In this document: positions 1 to 8,714 of the stretch, piece after piece
How the letters are laid out: each line of letters opens with the position of its first letter
Position numbering within the stretch: position 1 is the first letter of the stretch
Origin: an uncultured Myxococcales bacterium
GTDB lineage: Bacteria; Myxococcota_A; Bradymonadia; UBA7976; UBA1532
Length of the DNA: 42,106 bases
Direction of reading: 5' to 3'
NCBI GenBank assembly: GCA_903847385.1
Contig: CAINDO010000666.1
Span: 1-42,106, forward strand
Made by a program: the position numbers and the translations under genes
The notes under the pieces: model-generated
Told to the model about the DNA's origin: nothing
The model's database searches: none
What the model saw: the letters and a program-made list of their open reading frames with translations, nothing else

Positions 1-143
1 CCGCCCGCGCCGCCCGTCCCGCCCGCGCCCGACCCGCTCGTGCCCGCGTCCCCGCAGGCCGCGAGCCCCAGGCCGACGCCCGCGCCCAAGAGACCCCTCA
101 ACACGTCCCGGCGGCTCGCGCCGGGTCTCCGCTCGTCACGCAT
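1..143 (-). CDS. Tat-type lipoprotein, N-terminal part (runs off left edge)
   Basis: Only the first 47 codons are present. Reading the minus strand from the ATG at 143 gives a short basic start, a twin-arginine motif (SRRDVLR), a hydrophobic stretch and a lipobox LAAC, followed by a Gly/Ser/Thr-rich linker. A Shine-Dalgarno-like GGGAG sits 5 nt before the ATG. This is the layout of a protein folded in the cytoplasm, exported by Tat and lipidated. The mature domain is outside the window, so function is unknown. It is divergent from the SNF2 gene, with 136 nt between the starts in which I see no clear operator. Confidence 0.7.
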   Translation of the reverse strand, partial: MRDERRPGASRRDVLRGLLGAGVGLGLAACGDAGTSGSGAGGTGGAG

Positions 144-279
144 CCGCTCTCCCCCGAGTGCTCGTCTTCACCGAACGCATACGGGATTTTCCCGGGGGTT
201 GCACGGGTGGACCGTGGGAAATCGGACCGCGCCCACGCACCGGTTCCCCTGTCCATCGTTCTCTGGTATCCGGCCGCAC

Positions 280-3200
280 ATGGCACCGCCCGCGCCCCTC
301 CCGTCGCGCCCGTATCCCGGCATGCCGCGCGCCGAGTTGGACGCCTGGCTCGCGGACGCCGGCCTGACCGACTTCGGCTCCCTGCTGTGTACGCTGCTCG
401 CGAAAGACCTGGCGTCGGCCGACCGGCGATGGCTCGAGGCATCCTGGGGCCGCCAGCGCTCCCTCGCGGACGCGATCTGTGCGCACTCGGGCTCGTCGTC
501 GACACGCAGCCTCGTCGAGGCGCCGTTCGGGGTGCAGCAGGCGGCCATCAGCCTGCTCGTCGGGCGCAAGCAGATGCACGAGCGCACCGAGGCGAGCGAG
601 GGCACCTGGCTCGCCTCGCTCTCGGTGCCCGTGCCGGAGCCCGAGTTCGCCGCACTGCAGGCGCGCTTGCTGGCCGTCCGCACCCAGATCCGTGCAACGG
701 TTCGGCCCCGCCCGCGGTCGCCGAGCCCCGTCTCCGTAGAGGTCGAGCCGGACAGCCGCAGCCTCGCGGTCCGCGAGCCCATCCTCGCCGCGTGCAGCCA
801 TCGCCACGCGCCGACTCTGCGCGTCGCGCTCGCGGCGTCGTCGGTCGCGCCGGTGACCTGCGACTGCCCGAACGGTCGCCAGGGCAAGTGCGGCCTGGGT
901 TTGAGCGCCGTGGACGCGGCGCTGGCCCTCATCGCCGGCGTGGACCCGCGCCCGCACCGCCAGGAGATGCTCGACGCGCTGCGCCGGCCGACCTGGACCC
1001 GGACGTTCGAGACCCTGGACCGCGCCCTGGCCGAGACGGCCGCCAAGACGGCCCGGGCTGTGAGCCAGGCCGAGGACACGACCATCGGCTGGCGCGTCGA
1101 GCGGTGGGACCGGGCCGTGATGGTCCTGCCGGTGAAGGTCGGTCGATACAAGAACGGCCGCGTCCGCCTGAACAAGCTCTCGCTCCACGAGCTCGCCGCG
1201 GGACTGCACCCGGCCGCCACCCCGCGGGACCGGCGCGCCGCGGAGCTGATCGCCCCCGCGATCGACCGGTTTTACATCCCGGCCACGTATTCGGCCGCCC
1301 GTCGCGCCTTGCTGGAGCTCGTGGGACACCCCCACGTGTTCCTGGACGAGGCGCCGATCGCCCTGCGCCGCGCGGCCCCGGTGCTCACGCTGCGCGCCGG
1401 TCCGCAGGGCGGCGTGGTGCTCGCGCTCACCCTGGGCGACTCGGGGGACCTCTCCGCGCGGCTCGCCGACGAGACGGAGGACGTCGCCGTGACCTTCGAC
1501 GCCACGAACACCGCCTGCACGGTGGCGCCGCTGCGCCCGGGTCTGTCGGCCATCGCCCGGGTGGTCGCCTCCCTGCGTGGCGTCGAGCAGCCCGCGGAGA
1601 CGCTGCCGCTGTGGCTCGCCCGTCTGCCGGCGCTGCAGACGCTCCTGGACGTGGACCTCGACGCGTCCCTCGCCGGCCGGGCGCTGCCCGCGCAGGTCGA
1701 CCCGGTGATCCGGCTGCGGGTGGTCGGGCGGCTGAACCTGTCGGTCCGGCTGGTGGTCCGGCCGATGCCCGCCGGGGACGTGTTCGCGCCGGGCACGGGC
1801 AACGCCGTGCTCTACGGCGACCTGGACGGCGAGGCCGTGCACACGAAGCGCGATCTCGAGGCCGAGCTGGTCGCCGCAACGACCCTGGCCGAGTCCCTCG
1901 CGCTGCCGCCCGAGGCGCTGACCGACTGGGCGCCCCTGGAGACCCCCGAGGACGGCCTGGACCTGCTCGCCCGCATCGAGGCGCACGCGCCCCGCCCGAC
2001 CGTGGAGTGGACGGAGGGCAAGCCGCTGCGCGTGACGCGCCCGGCGCGGCTCCAGGACCTGGACCTGCACATCGGCAAGAAGCGCGACTGGTTCGGGCTC
2101 GAGGGCGAGCTGAACCTGGAGGGCGCGCAGGTGGCGCTCTCCGGTCTGTTGGCGGCGATTCGCGACGGTCGGCGGTACATCGAGGCCAAGGACGGCGCTC
2201 TGGTGCAGCTCGACACCCAGTTGCGCGAGGGTCTGTCGACGCTGGCGGCGACGCTGGGCGACAAGAAGTCCATCAGCCCCGCCCAGTTGCGCCTGGTCGA
2301 CGCCCTCGAGGCACTGGGCGCCCGCGTGGAGGCGCCCCCGGCCTGGATCGAGATCGCCCGTCGCGCGCGGACCGCCGAGGAGCTCGTGGCCGAGGTGCCC
2401 CCGGGGCTTCTGGGCACGCTGCGGCCCTACCAGCTCGAGGGGTTCCGCTGGATGGCGCGGCTGTCGCAGTGGGCACCGGGCTGCTGCCTGGCCGACGACA
2501 TGGGCCTGGGCAAAACGATTCAGTCGCTGGCGCTGCTGCTGGGGCGCGCGGCGTCCGGGCCGGCGCTGATCGTGGCGCCGACCTCGCTGGGCTTCAACTG
2601 GGCGCGCGAGGCCGAGCGGTTCGCGCCCTCGCTGCGGGTCGCGCAACACCGCGACGCGGACCGCCGGGCGCGCCTCGCGACGCTGGGAAAGGGCGATGTG
2701 TTGATCGCCTCGTACGACCTGGTCGTCCGGGATGCCGAGGCCCTCGCCGAGGTGAAGTTCGGCACCGTGATCTTCGACGAGGCGCACGCGCTGAAGAACG
2801 CCGAGAGCCTGCGGTCCAAGGCCGCGGCGCTGCTGTCGGCGGGGTTCCGCGTGGCGCTGACGGGCACGCCCGTAGAGAACCGCGTCGCCGAGATCTGGGC
2901 GGTCATGCGGGCCGCGGTGCCGGGTCTGTTAGGCGCGCCCGAGGACTTCCGCGAGCGTTTCGTGGTGCCCATCGAGCGCGACGGCGACGCGGGCCGGCGC
3001 CGCACGCTGGCCACGGTGCTCGCGCCGTTCCTGTTGCGGCGCACGAAAGCCGAAGTGCTGCCCGACCTGCCCGCCCGCACGGACATCACCCTGCGCGTGC
3101 AGCTCTCGCGCGCGGAGCGGCGGCTGTACGAGGAGCACCGGCTGGCCACGGTGGCCGCGCTCACCGCCGACACCGGCCTGCGGGAGGCGCAGCGGCGCGT

Positions 3201-3828
3201 GCAGATCCTGTCGGCGCTGACCCGCCTGCGGCAGCTCGCCTGCCATCCGCGCCTGGTCGACCCCAACTCGACGCTGGAGTCGTCCAAGCTGGCGCAGGCC
3301 GTGGAGCTCATCGCCGAGGTGCGTTCCGAGGGCCACCGGCCCCTGGTTTTCAGTCAGTTCACCCGGTTTTTACAGCTGGTGAAGGCCGAGTTGATGCAGT
3401 TGGGCCTGTTCGTGTCCTACCTGGACGGCAGCACGCCCGCGGCCGAGCGCGGCCGCATCGTCGACGCCTTCCAGGCCGGCGAGGACGACGCGTTTCTGCT
3501 GTCTCTCAAGGCGGGCGGCGCCGGGCTCAACCTGACCGCGGCGACCTATGTCATCCACCTGGACCCCTGGTGGAACCCGGCCGTGGAGGACCAGGCCACG
3601 GGGCGCGCCCATCGCATCGGACAGACGGAGCCGGTGACCGTGTATCGCCTCGCCGCCGAGGGCACCGTCGAAGAAGCGATCCTGTCGATGCACGACGACA
3701 AACGCGCCCTCGTCGCCGCCCTGCTCGACGGCGCCGGGGCCGCGGGCAAGCTGACCACGGACGAGCTGATCGCGCTGATGGCCAAGGGCGCGGAGGAGAC
3801 CGAGGCGACCGGGATCGAGCCCGACTGA
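280..3828 (+). CDS. SNF2-family DEAH ATPase/helicase with degenerate SWIM-like zinc motif
   Basis: A 1182-residue Swi2/Snf2 ATP-dependent DNA translocase. Visible motifs are motif I DDMGLGKT (Lys about 745), motif II DEAH (833-836), motif III LTGTP, motif V GGAGLNL and motif VI QATGRAHRIGQ near 1106-1116, which together give both RecA-like lobes in the C-terminal 450 residues. Residues 194-206 hold CDCP...KCGL, the spacing of a SWIM finger (CxC..CxH) with Leu in place of the last His. SWIM plus SNF2 fusions are common in bacteria and are thought to act on nucleoprotein complexes. I chose the ATG at 280 because the frame upstream of it is low-complexity and overlaps the divergent promoter region. 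No strong Shine-Dalgarno sequence is visible. The middle 500 residues are not recognised. Confidence 0.9.
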   Translation: MAPPAPLPSRPYPGMPRAELDAWLADAGLTDFGSLLCTLLAKDLASADRRWLEASWGRQRSLADAICAHSGSSSTRSLVEAPFGVQQAAISLLVGRKQMHERTEASEGTWLASLSVPVPEPEFAALQARLLAVRTQIRATVRPRPRSPSPVSVEVEPDSRSLAVREPILAACSHRHAPTLRVALAASSVAPVTCDCPNGRQGKCGLGLSAVDAALALIAGVDPRPHRQEMLDALRRPTWTRTFETLDRALAETAAKTARAVSQAEDTTIGWRVERWDRAVMVLPVKVGRYKNGRVRLNKLSLHELAAGLHPAATPRDRRAAELIAPAIDRFYIPATYSAARRALLELVGHPHVFLDEAPIALRRAAPVLTLRAGPQGGVVLALTLGDSGDLSARLADETEDVAVTFDATNTACTVAPLRPGLSAIARVVASLRGVEQPAETLPLWLARLPALQTLLDVDLDASLAGRALPAQVDPVIRLRVVGRLNLSVRLVVRPMPAGDVFAPGTGNAVLYGDLDGEAVHTKRDLEAELVAATTLAESLALPPEALTDWAPLETPEDGLDLLARIEAHAPRPTVEWTEGKPLRVTRPARLQDLDLHIGKKRDWFGLEGELNLEGAQVALSGLLAAIRDGRRYIEAKDGALVQLDTQLREGLSTLAATLGDKKSISPAQLRLVDALEALGARVEAPPAWIEIARRARTAEELVAEVPPGLLGTLRPYQLEGFRWMARLSQWAPGCCLADDMGLGKTIQSLALLLGRAASGPALIVAPTSLGFNWAREAERFAPSLRVAQHRDADRRARLATLGKGDVLIASYDLVVRDAEALAEVKFGTVIFDEAHALKNAESLRSKAAALLSAGFRVALTGTPVENRVAEIWAVMRAAVPGLLGAPEDFRERFVVPIERDGDAGRRRTLATVLAPFLLRRTKAEVLPDLPARTDITLRVQLSRAERRLYEEHRLATVAALTADTGLREAQRRVQILSALTRLRQLACHPRLVDPNSTLESSKLAQAVELIAEVRSEGHRPLVFSQFTRFLQLVKAELMQLGLFVSYLDGSTPAAERGRIVDAFQAGEDDAFLLSLKAGGAGLNLTAATYVIHLDPWWNPAVEDQATGRAHRIGQTEPVTVYRLAAEGTVEEAILSMHDDKRALVAALLDGAGAAGKLTTDELIALMAKGAEETEATGIEPD

Positions 3829-3877
3829 GCGGTGCCCGAGCAGTCGGCGGTTTCAGCGACACACCGGTCGCTACGCC

Positions 3878-4672
3878 CCGCCGGGCCGCGGGCCGAGGGA
3901 CAAAGGGTACAAGCGCCAAGGGCACAGCTACAGCGACCTGGCAGGCCGGAAGCCGAAGTTGACGTACCGGTAGTCCGGGGTGCTGTCGAACCGGCTCGCG
4001 GCCCGAGCGTACTGGGCGTCGTCGCGCCAGGACCCACCCCGCCCGACGCGGATAAGACCGGCAGCCGGGCCGAGCGGGTCCACCGCAGCGCCTGCGGGAT
4101 AATCCCTGAACCAGTCCTGCACCCACTCCCACACGTTCCCGTGCATGTCGTACAGGCCCCAGGCGTTCACTTGCTTGAGTCCGACAGGGTGCGTCGTGTC
4201 CCCGGCGTTGCCGCAGTACCACCCCGCCAAGTCCAGGTTCGGGTCGCCGCAGCCGCTGCCGGTGATGCCGCCCGTGTAGAATGCCGTCTGCGTGCCTGCC
4301 CGTGCCGCATACTCCCACTCCGCCTCCGTCGGCAGCCGGTACCCAGGGCAGTCCAACCCCGCGAACGTACGCTCCCTGTCGTTTGCGTAACAGCGCGCCA
4401 GACCTTCGTTGTCCGACAGCCGGTTCACGTAGTCCACCGCGTCGTACCAGCTCACACTCTCGACAGGGCAGTTGCCGCCGCACGCCGCGAAGTCCGACGG
4501 GTTGTTCCCCATCACAGCCTGCCACTCCGCTTGCGTCACCTCCGTTGCCTTCATCGCGAACGCACGCGTGATGGTCACCTGGTGCTGCACCTCGTCATCG
4601 AAGTGGCCCCACTCGCCCGCCGGGCTGCCCATCGTGAACTCCCCCGCCTCGATGCGGACGTAGCCCCGGGGC
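3878..4672 (-). repeat. Duplicated SUMF1 segment, copy 1 (stand-alone gene)
   Basis: This segment is paralogous to 5823-6614. It covers the SUMF1-like coding region and about 50 nt beyond the stop codon. In the first 70 positions from the left edge (3878-3947 against 5823-5892) I count 5 mismatches, and the stop lies 50 nt from the edge in both copies. Conservation of the noncoding flank shows that this is a DNA duplication rather than only a shared domain. Confidence 0.8.
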
Positions 4673-4821
4673 GGAGGCGTCGGTGCGGCATCCGGGCCGT
4701 TCGACGCGGCATCCGGGCCGTTCGCTCCGTGGGGTGTGTCTTCGCCACCGCAGCCCACCAGCGCCAGGGCCAGGACCAGGGCCAGCATCGAACTCCACGA
4801 CAGACTTTCGATCTTGTTCAC
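3928..4821 (-). CDS. SUMF1/FGE-like fold lipoprotein without the catalytic cysteines
   Basis: A 297-residue protein starting at GTG 4821, chosen because AAGGAG lies 5 nt upstream; an upstream ATG would only add nine residues. The signal peptide ends in lipobox LVGC (Cys24). After a linker, residues about 55-297 match the formylglycine-generating-enzyme/sulfatase-modifying-factor family: FTMGSP, EVTQAEW, YRLPTEAEWEYAARAG, YDMHGNVWEW, GGSW and a final FGFRPARS. True FGEs carry a Cys pair in the stretch between GGSW and GFR, and here there is none, so oxidase activity on sulfatases is unlikely. The fold is also used for binding roles. It is the last gene of the minus-strand cassette, 33 nt after the barrel-like gene. 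It is paralogous to the C-terminus of the 5873-8650 protein. Confidence 0.88.
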   Translation of the reverse strand: MNKIESLSWSSMLALVLALALVGCGGEDTPHGANGPDAASNGPDAAPTPPPRGYVRIEAGEFTMGSPAGEWGHFDDEVQHQVTITRAFAMKATEVTQAEWQAVMGNNPSDFAACGGNCPVESVSWYDAVDYVNRLSDNEGLARCYANDRERTFAGLDCPGYRLPTEAEWEYAARAGTQTAFYTGGITGSGCGDPNLDLAGWYCGNAGDTTHPVGLKQVNAWGLYDMHGNVWEWVQDWFRDYPAGAAVDPLGPAAGLIRVGRGGSWRDDAQYARAASRFDSTPDYRYVNFGFRPARSL

Positions 4822-4854
4822 ATTCTCTCCTTCTCGAGTGCCGCGCACCCATGG

Positions 4855-5717
4855 TCAGAAACGGAAGCGGATGGAGACGTTCGTGATCACGCCGGTTCGA
4901 TGGTCCTTGCCATCGTCGGAACCTCCGGGAGCACGGTCGAGTCCCAGCCGAACTCCACACGCTCCAACCGGTAGCCGAGGCCGACCGTGGGTCCCGCCCC
5001 CGTGAATGCCTCGGCCTCGTCCGGCGGAATGAAGATGGCCAAGGCGAGTCCCCCCGACACAAAGAAACCGAGGCCGTCCGGCCGGAAGTTGTCGTCGAGC
5101 GATGTGTCCAGCTCGATGGTCGAGGTCGGCGCGAACGGCGCCGAGAGGGACAACACGCCGGCCACGGCGTAGCTGGCCAGCAGCGCCACGAACGCGAAGA
5201 TCGAACCGGCGATCCGGATTCCTTTGAAGTCGCCGTCCGCCGCCGCCCAGTCGTAGACCTCACCCATCGCATTGTTCGACCAACCGACCGCCTCGTTCGC
5301 CGCGTGAACGGTCTGCATGAAGCGATGGAATGCGGTCAGGTCGAGCGAGAGCCGCATGCCGAAGCCCAGGTGGTCGCCGAGAGGGTTCACACCGCCCGCA
5401 GACAACACGACCCCGCCCCGGTGCTCGGAGTCTCCGCCCCCGAGCAAACCCGAATACGTGGGCCCCAGGCCGAGCGTGAACACGAACGGGCGCTCGCCCG
5501 CGTTGTCGGCTGGCGGCTTCTCCGCGGCCCCCCCGGGCGATGCGGGCTCGAGCCCACCCGCCGGGGGCGGCGAGGGCGGCTCGCTGGAAACGGATCCGTT
5601 GGCCGGTGGGGGGGCGGATGAATCGGTGGCCTGCGCGAACGACACGCTCGGGACCAATCCGCTCGCCATGACCCCACACACCAAGGCCCAGGTCGACCAC
5701 AGTCGAGACTGTCTCAT
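4855..5717 (-). CDS. Outer-membrane beta-barrel-like protein, frameshifted near its 3' end
   Basis: Starts at ATG 5717, with AGAAGG 8 nt upstream. It has a cleavable signal peptide (likely site SFA-QA) and then a Pro/Ser-rich linker. From about residue 65 there are amphipathic Gly-rich strands (FTLGLGPTYSG, GLGYRLERVEFGW) and one hydrophobic stretch in the middle. In the uninterrupted frame the protein stops at 4887 with a tail that looks random. Adding one base near 4921 (a GGAGG stretch) moves reading into a frame that continues to a stop at 4855 and ends TGVITNVSIRFRF. A terminal Phe in an alternating strand is the usual C-terminal signal of barrel proteins. The corrected length is 287 residues. 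The family is unknown to me. The break may be a real mutation or a sequencing or assembly error. Confidence 0.7.
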
Positions 5718-5822
5718 CGCGCGCGCCTTCTTTTGCATTTGCCGGAATTGGAAGGGAATTGCCCCGACGGACGACGGCCTCGCGCCCGGCGCTGAGGCGC
5801 CTGGGCTTTGCGAGTCCGCGCG

Positions 5823-6614
5823 CCGCCGGGCCGCGGGCCGAGGGACAAAGGGCAAAAGCGCCAAGGGCACCACTACAACGACCTGGCAGGCCGAAAGCCG
5901 ATGCGGTTGTTCCGGCCGTCCGGGGTGTTGTTGCTCCGGCTCGCGGCCCGAGCGTCCTGGGCGCTGTAGTTCCAGGACCCACCCCGAATGACGCGGAAGC
6001 CACCGGCAGCCGGGTCGACCGGGTCGACCGCAGCGCCTGCAGGATATATCGCGACCCCGTCCTCCACCCACTCCCACACGTTGCCGTGCATGTCGTAGAG
6101 ACCCCAAGCGTTCACCTGCTTTTGCCCGACAGGGTGTGTCGTGTTCGCGGCATTGCCGCAGTACCACCCCGCCAGGTTCAAGTTCGGGTCGTTGACGCAA
6201 GTCGTCTGCGTGTTCACACCCGTATGATAGGCCGTCTGCGTCCCTGCCCGCGCCGCGTACTCCCACTCCGCCTCGGTCGGCAGCCGGTAGCCCAGGCACG
6301 CCAGCCCCGCGAACGCGCGGTTCGCGTCGTAGCACCGCGCCAAGCCCGCAGCGTCTGACAGGCGGTTCACGTAGTCGACCGCGTCGTTCGAGCTCACTTG
6401 CTCTACCGGGCAGTTGGCTCCGCACGCGGCAAAGCTCGACGGATTATTTCCCATCACCGCCTGCCACTCCGCTTGCGTCACCTCGGTCGTCTTCATCAAG
6501 AACGCCCGCGTGATGGTCACCCGGTGTTGCGACTCGGACGGCTCACGGCCCAGTTCGCCTGCCGGGCTACCCATCGTGAACACGCCCGGTTCGATGCGCA
6601 CGTAGCCCGGCGGC
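5823..6614 (-). repeat. Duplicated SUMF1 segment, copy 2 (3' part of the VWA gene)
   Basis: Paralogue of 3878-4672, covering the SUMF1-like domain at the end of the VWA lipoprotein gene and about 50 nt of 3' flank. The flank shares a GC-rich block and the downstream ACAAAGGG/GCCAAGGGCAC stretch with copy 1. In this copy the domain is fused behind a long Cys-rich region, whereas copy 1 follows a short lipoprotein leader. Confidence 0.8.
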
Positions 6615-8650
6615 AGGGCGCAGGCCCCCTCAGTGCAATCACCCGCGTCACACGCCACCCCGCACCGCCCGCAGTTGCCCCGGTCGCTCTGCAAATCCAC
6701 GCACACTCCGCCACAAGAGGTCTCCGCCGCGCTCGCGCACGCGCACTGGCCCTCGCGGCACACTTCCTCGCCCTGACACGCCACGCCGCACCGCCCGCAG
6801 TTGCCCCGGTCGCTCTGCAGGTCGGTGACCACATCCCCGCACCGGCTGAACCCTTCCTTCAGCGCGCACGCCCCCGCCTCGCACGTCTCGCCCAGCGGGT
6901 CACACGCCACGTCGCACCCGCCGCAGTGGTTCGGGTCGGTCAGCGTGTCCACGCACTGTCGACCGCAACCAAAGCTCTCCGGCGCGTTCGGGCAGCTCTG
7001 CTCGTAGCCCTGGCCGTTCATGATGACCTGGTCGCCGCACAGACCGCGAATCTGGCAGTTGTCCCGACACGCTCGACCGCCTTCGCAGGCCTCTCTCCGG
7101 TCGTCGCACGCTCCGCACCCCAGCCCGCCACAGGTGCGCCCTTCGCAGATACCTGCGAACGCCGTCGCCCGGCAGCTCCCGTCGAAGCCCCCCGCGTCGA
7201 AGTCGTAGACCGCCTGAGCCCGCGTCTCCGCACCCGACACCCCCACGGTCACCGTGTGGCTCCCCGCGCGCGACGGTGAGCAGTAGCCCACCAGATAGGT
7301 TCGAGACGCCTGACCGGCGATTCGGTTCGCCACCGCGCTGAAGTCTCGCGCGAGCTGCAGCGCGTCCGGCGCCTCCACCGTGTACCGCGCGCCGAGCGCC
7401 GCGATGGCTTCCGGTCGCCAGTCCGCCCCCCGCAACCCCACCACCATCAACGTGTCCGGGCTCGCCGACACCGCGCTCTGCACGGTCGACACGTCCACCC
7501 GCCGCGCCGTGTCGCGGCCGTCCGTAAACACCACCACGTGCCCCGTCGAGAACGCCCCGCCCTGGTTGCGCTCGCGGTACGCCTGCTGCGCGGCCGCGCT
7601 CTGCTCCAGCGCCTGCACCACCGCGCCATTCAGGTTCGTCGAACCCACGTCCGTCGGCGTCCAGGTGCGCAGACCTTCGAGCGCACCCCGCACTCGGTCC
7701 AGGTCCAGCGTGTGCCGCTGCCGCTCGGTCGCCCTCTCTGCGCCCCCGAACGCCAGCACCTGCACCTGCACTGGCAGCCGCGCCAGCTCGAGCGTGCCGA
7801 CGAACGCACGCGCGCCATTCACGAGCTCGTCGAGCACCGGCGCCGTCGACGACGACAGGTCGAGTACCAACGACACGAACACCCCGACCCCCGCCTGCGG
7901 CAGCACCGTGGCCTGCGCCTCGCTGCTCAGCGCCTCGCCGTCCTCCAGCAGCGCGAAGTCCTCCGCGGCCAGCCCTGTCACCGGACGCCCCTCGCAGTCC
8001 TCCACCGTAAAGAAGAGCGCGATGCCGCCGGAGACGCCCGAGCTCGTCGCGTTGCGCCCCTCGAGCAGCCGTGTCTCCACGCAGCTCAGGTCCGGGGGGT
8101 CGGTGTACTCGATACCGTCCCCCACGAAGCCATCACTGAAATGCGAGACCTCGCCCGAGACCCGGCCGGCGTCCAAACGCCCGCCGAGGCGCTCGAACCC
8201 CCCGCCGGTCTCGCGGCTCCAGAACAGCGTCGCCCGTGTCGAGTCCCCGTCGAACGCCATGCTCAGCGTCGCCGGCTGCGCGAACCTCGTGCCCGCCGGC
8301 TCGAAGCGGTACACCGGGCTGTAGCGGTCGTAGCCCGCCGTCGTCGCGCGCGCCACCGACGTCAGCCGCAGGGTGGTCATCTCGTCCAGCGCGCCCGCGG
8401 GGACCTCTAGCCGCGCGCCGCCGAGCTCGAGCACGCCGCCCTCGGGACCGATGGCCTGCTCCTTCGTTTCGCCGCTGCCCATCGGCCCAACATCGGCCGC
8501 CGGCCCGCCGTCGCCCGCGCCGACGAGCACGTCGCCGCCGCCATCGTCCAGGGTCGGAGATATCTCGCGCGGACCGCCTCCCTCCCCGCTGCCACAGGCC
8601 ACCAGTAAGAGCGCCAGCGCGGTGATTCTCAGCATTTCTCGCATGGTCAT
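5873..8650 (-). CDS. Large surface lipoprotein: ZU5-like, VWA, Cys-rich repeats, SUMF1-like
   Basis: A 925-residue protein. The start at ATG 8650 has AGGAG 8 nt upstream, and the lipobox is LVAC (Cys19). Domains in order: a ZU5-like segment at about 66-150 (GPEGGVLELGGARLEVPAG); a von Willebrand A domain at about 255-450 with MIDAS motif DLSSS at 264 and FTDG near 376-378; a Cys-rich region at about 480-680, with repeats of the type CGGCDVACDPLGETC and two near-identical copies of LQSDRGNCGRCGVAC; and a SUMF1-like domain at about 680-925 lacking the catalytic Cys pair. An intact MIDAS suggests metal-dependent adhesion to a protein partner. The design resembles myxobacterial surface or adhesion lipoproteins. 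It sits 64 nt after the 8715-10253 gene in the same direction. Confidence 0.88.
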   Translation of the reverse strand: MTMREMLRITALALLLVACGSGEGGGPREISPTLDDGGGDVLVGAGDGGPAADVGPMGSGETKEQAIGPEGGVLELGGARLEVPAGALDEMTTLRLTSVARATTAGYDRYSPVYRFEPAGTRFAQPATLSMAFDGDSTRATLFWSRETGGGFERLGGRLDAGRVSGEVSHFSDGFVGDGIEYTDPPDLSCVETRLLEGRNATSSGVSGGIALFFTVEDCEGRPVTGLAAEDFALLEDGEALSSEAQATVLPQAGVGVFVSLVLDLSSSTAPVLDELVNGARAFVGTLELARLPVQVQVLAFGGAERATERQRHTLDLDRVRGALEGLRTWTPTDVGSTNLNGAVVQALEQSAAAQQAYRERNQGGAFSTGHVVVFTDGRDTARRVDVSTVQSAVSASPDTLMVVGLRGADWRPEAIAALGARYTVEAPDALQLARDFSAVANRIAGQASRTYLVGYCSPSRAGSHTVTVGVSGAETRAQAVYDFDAGGFDGSCRATAFAGICEGRTCGGLGCGACDDRREACEGGRACRDNCQIRGLCGDQVIMNGQGYEQSCPNAPESFGCGRQCVDTLTDPNHCGGCDVACDPLGETCEAGACALKEGFSRCGDVVTDLQSDRGNCGRCGVACQGEEVCREGQCACASAAETSCGGVCVDLQSDRGNCGRCGVACDAGDCTEGACALPPGYVRIEPGVFTMGSPAGELGREPSESQHRVTITRAFLMKTTEVTQAEWQAVMGNNPSSFAACGANCPVEQVSSNDAVDYVNRLSDAAGLARCYDANRAFAGLACLGYRLPTEAEWEYAARAGTQTAYHTGVNTQTTCVNDPNLNLAGWYCGNAANTTHPVGQKQVNAWGLYDMHGNVWEWVEDGVAIYPAGAAVDPVDPAAGGFRVIRGGSWNYSAQDARAASRSNNTPDGRNNRIGFRPARSL

Positions 8651-8714
8651 TTCGGTTTCTCCTGTCTCGTCTCGGATCCGGTCGAAAGTCGATTTCGGGG
8701 CTCGCTCACGCGCC

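Noticed and set aside
136-2787. Long minus-strand frame opposite the SNF2 gene
   Set aside because: Low-complexity Arg/Gln/Gly-rich translation with no motifs, while the plus strand has the full helicase signature.
5740-5765. Direct repeat GGAATTG at 11-nt spacing upstream of the barrel gene
   Set aside because: Too short to separate from chance, and no partner site is visible.
4887-6425. Long minus-strand frame of 512 codons as one protein
   Set aside because: Its first 236 codons are an out-of-frame reading of the VWA-SUMF1 gene. The real start is at 5717, with a signal peptide and ribosome site.
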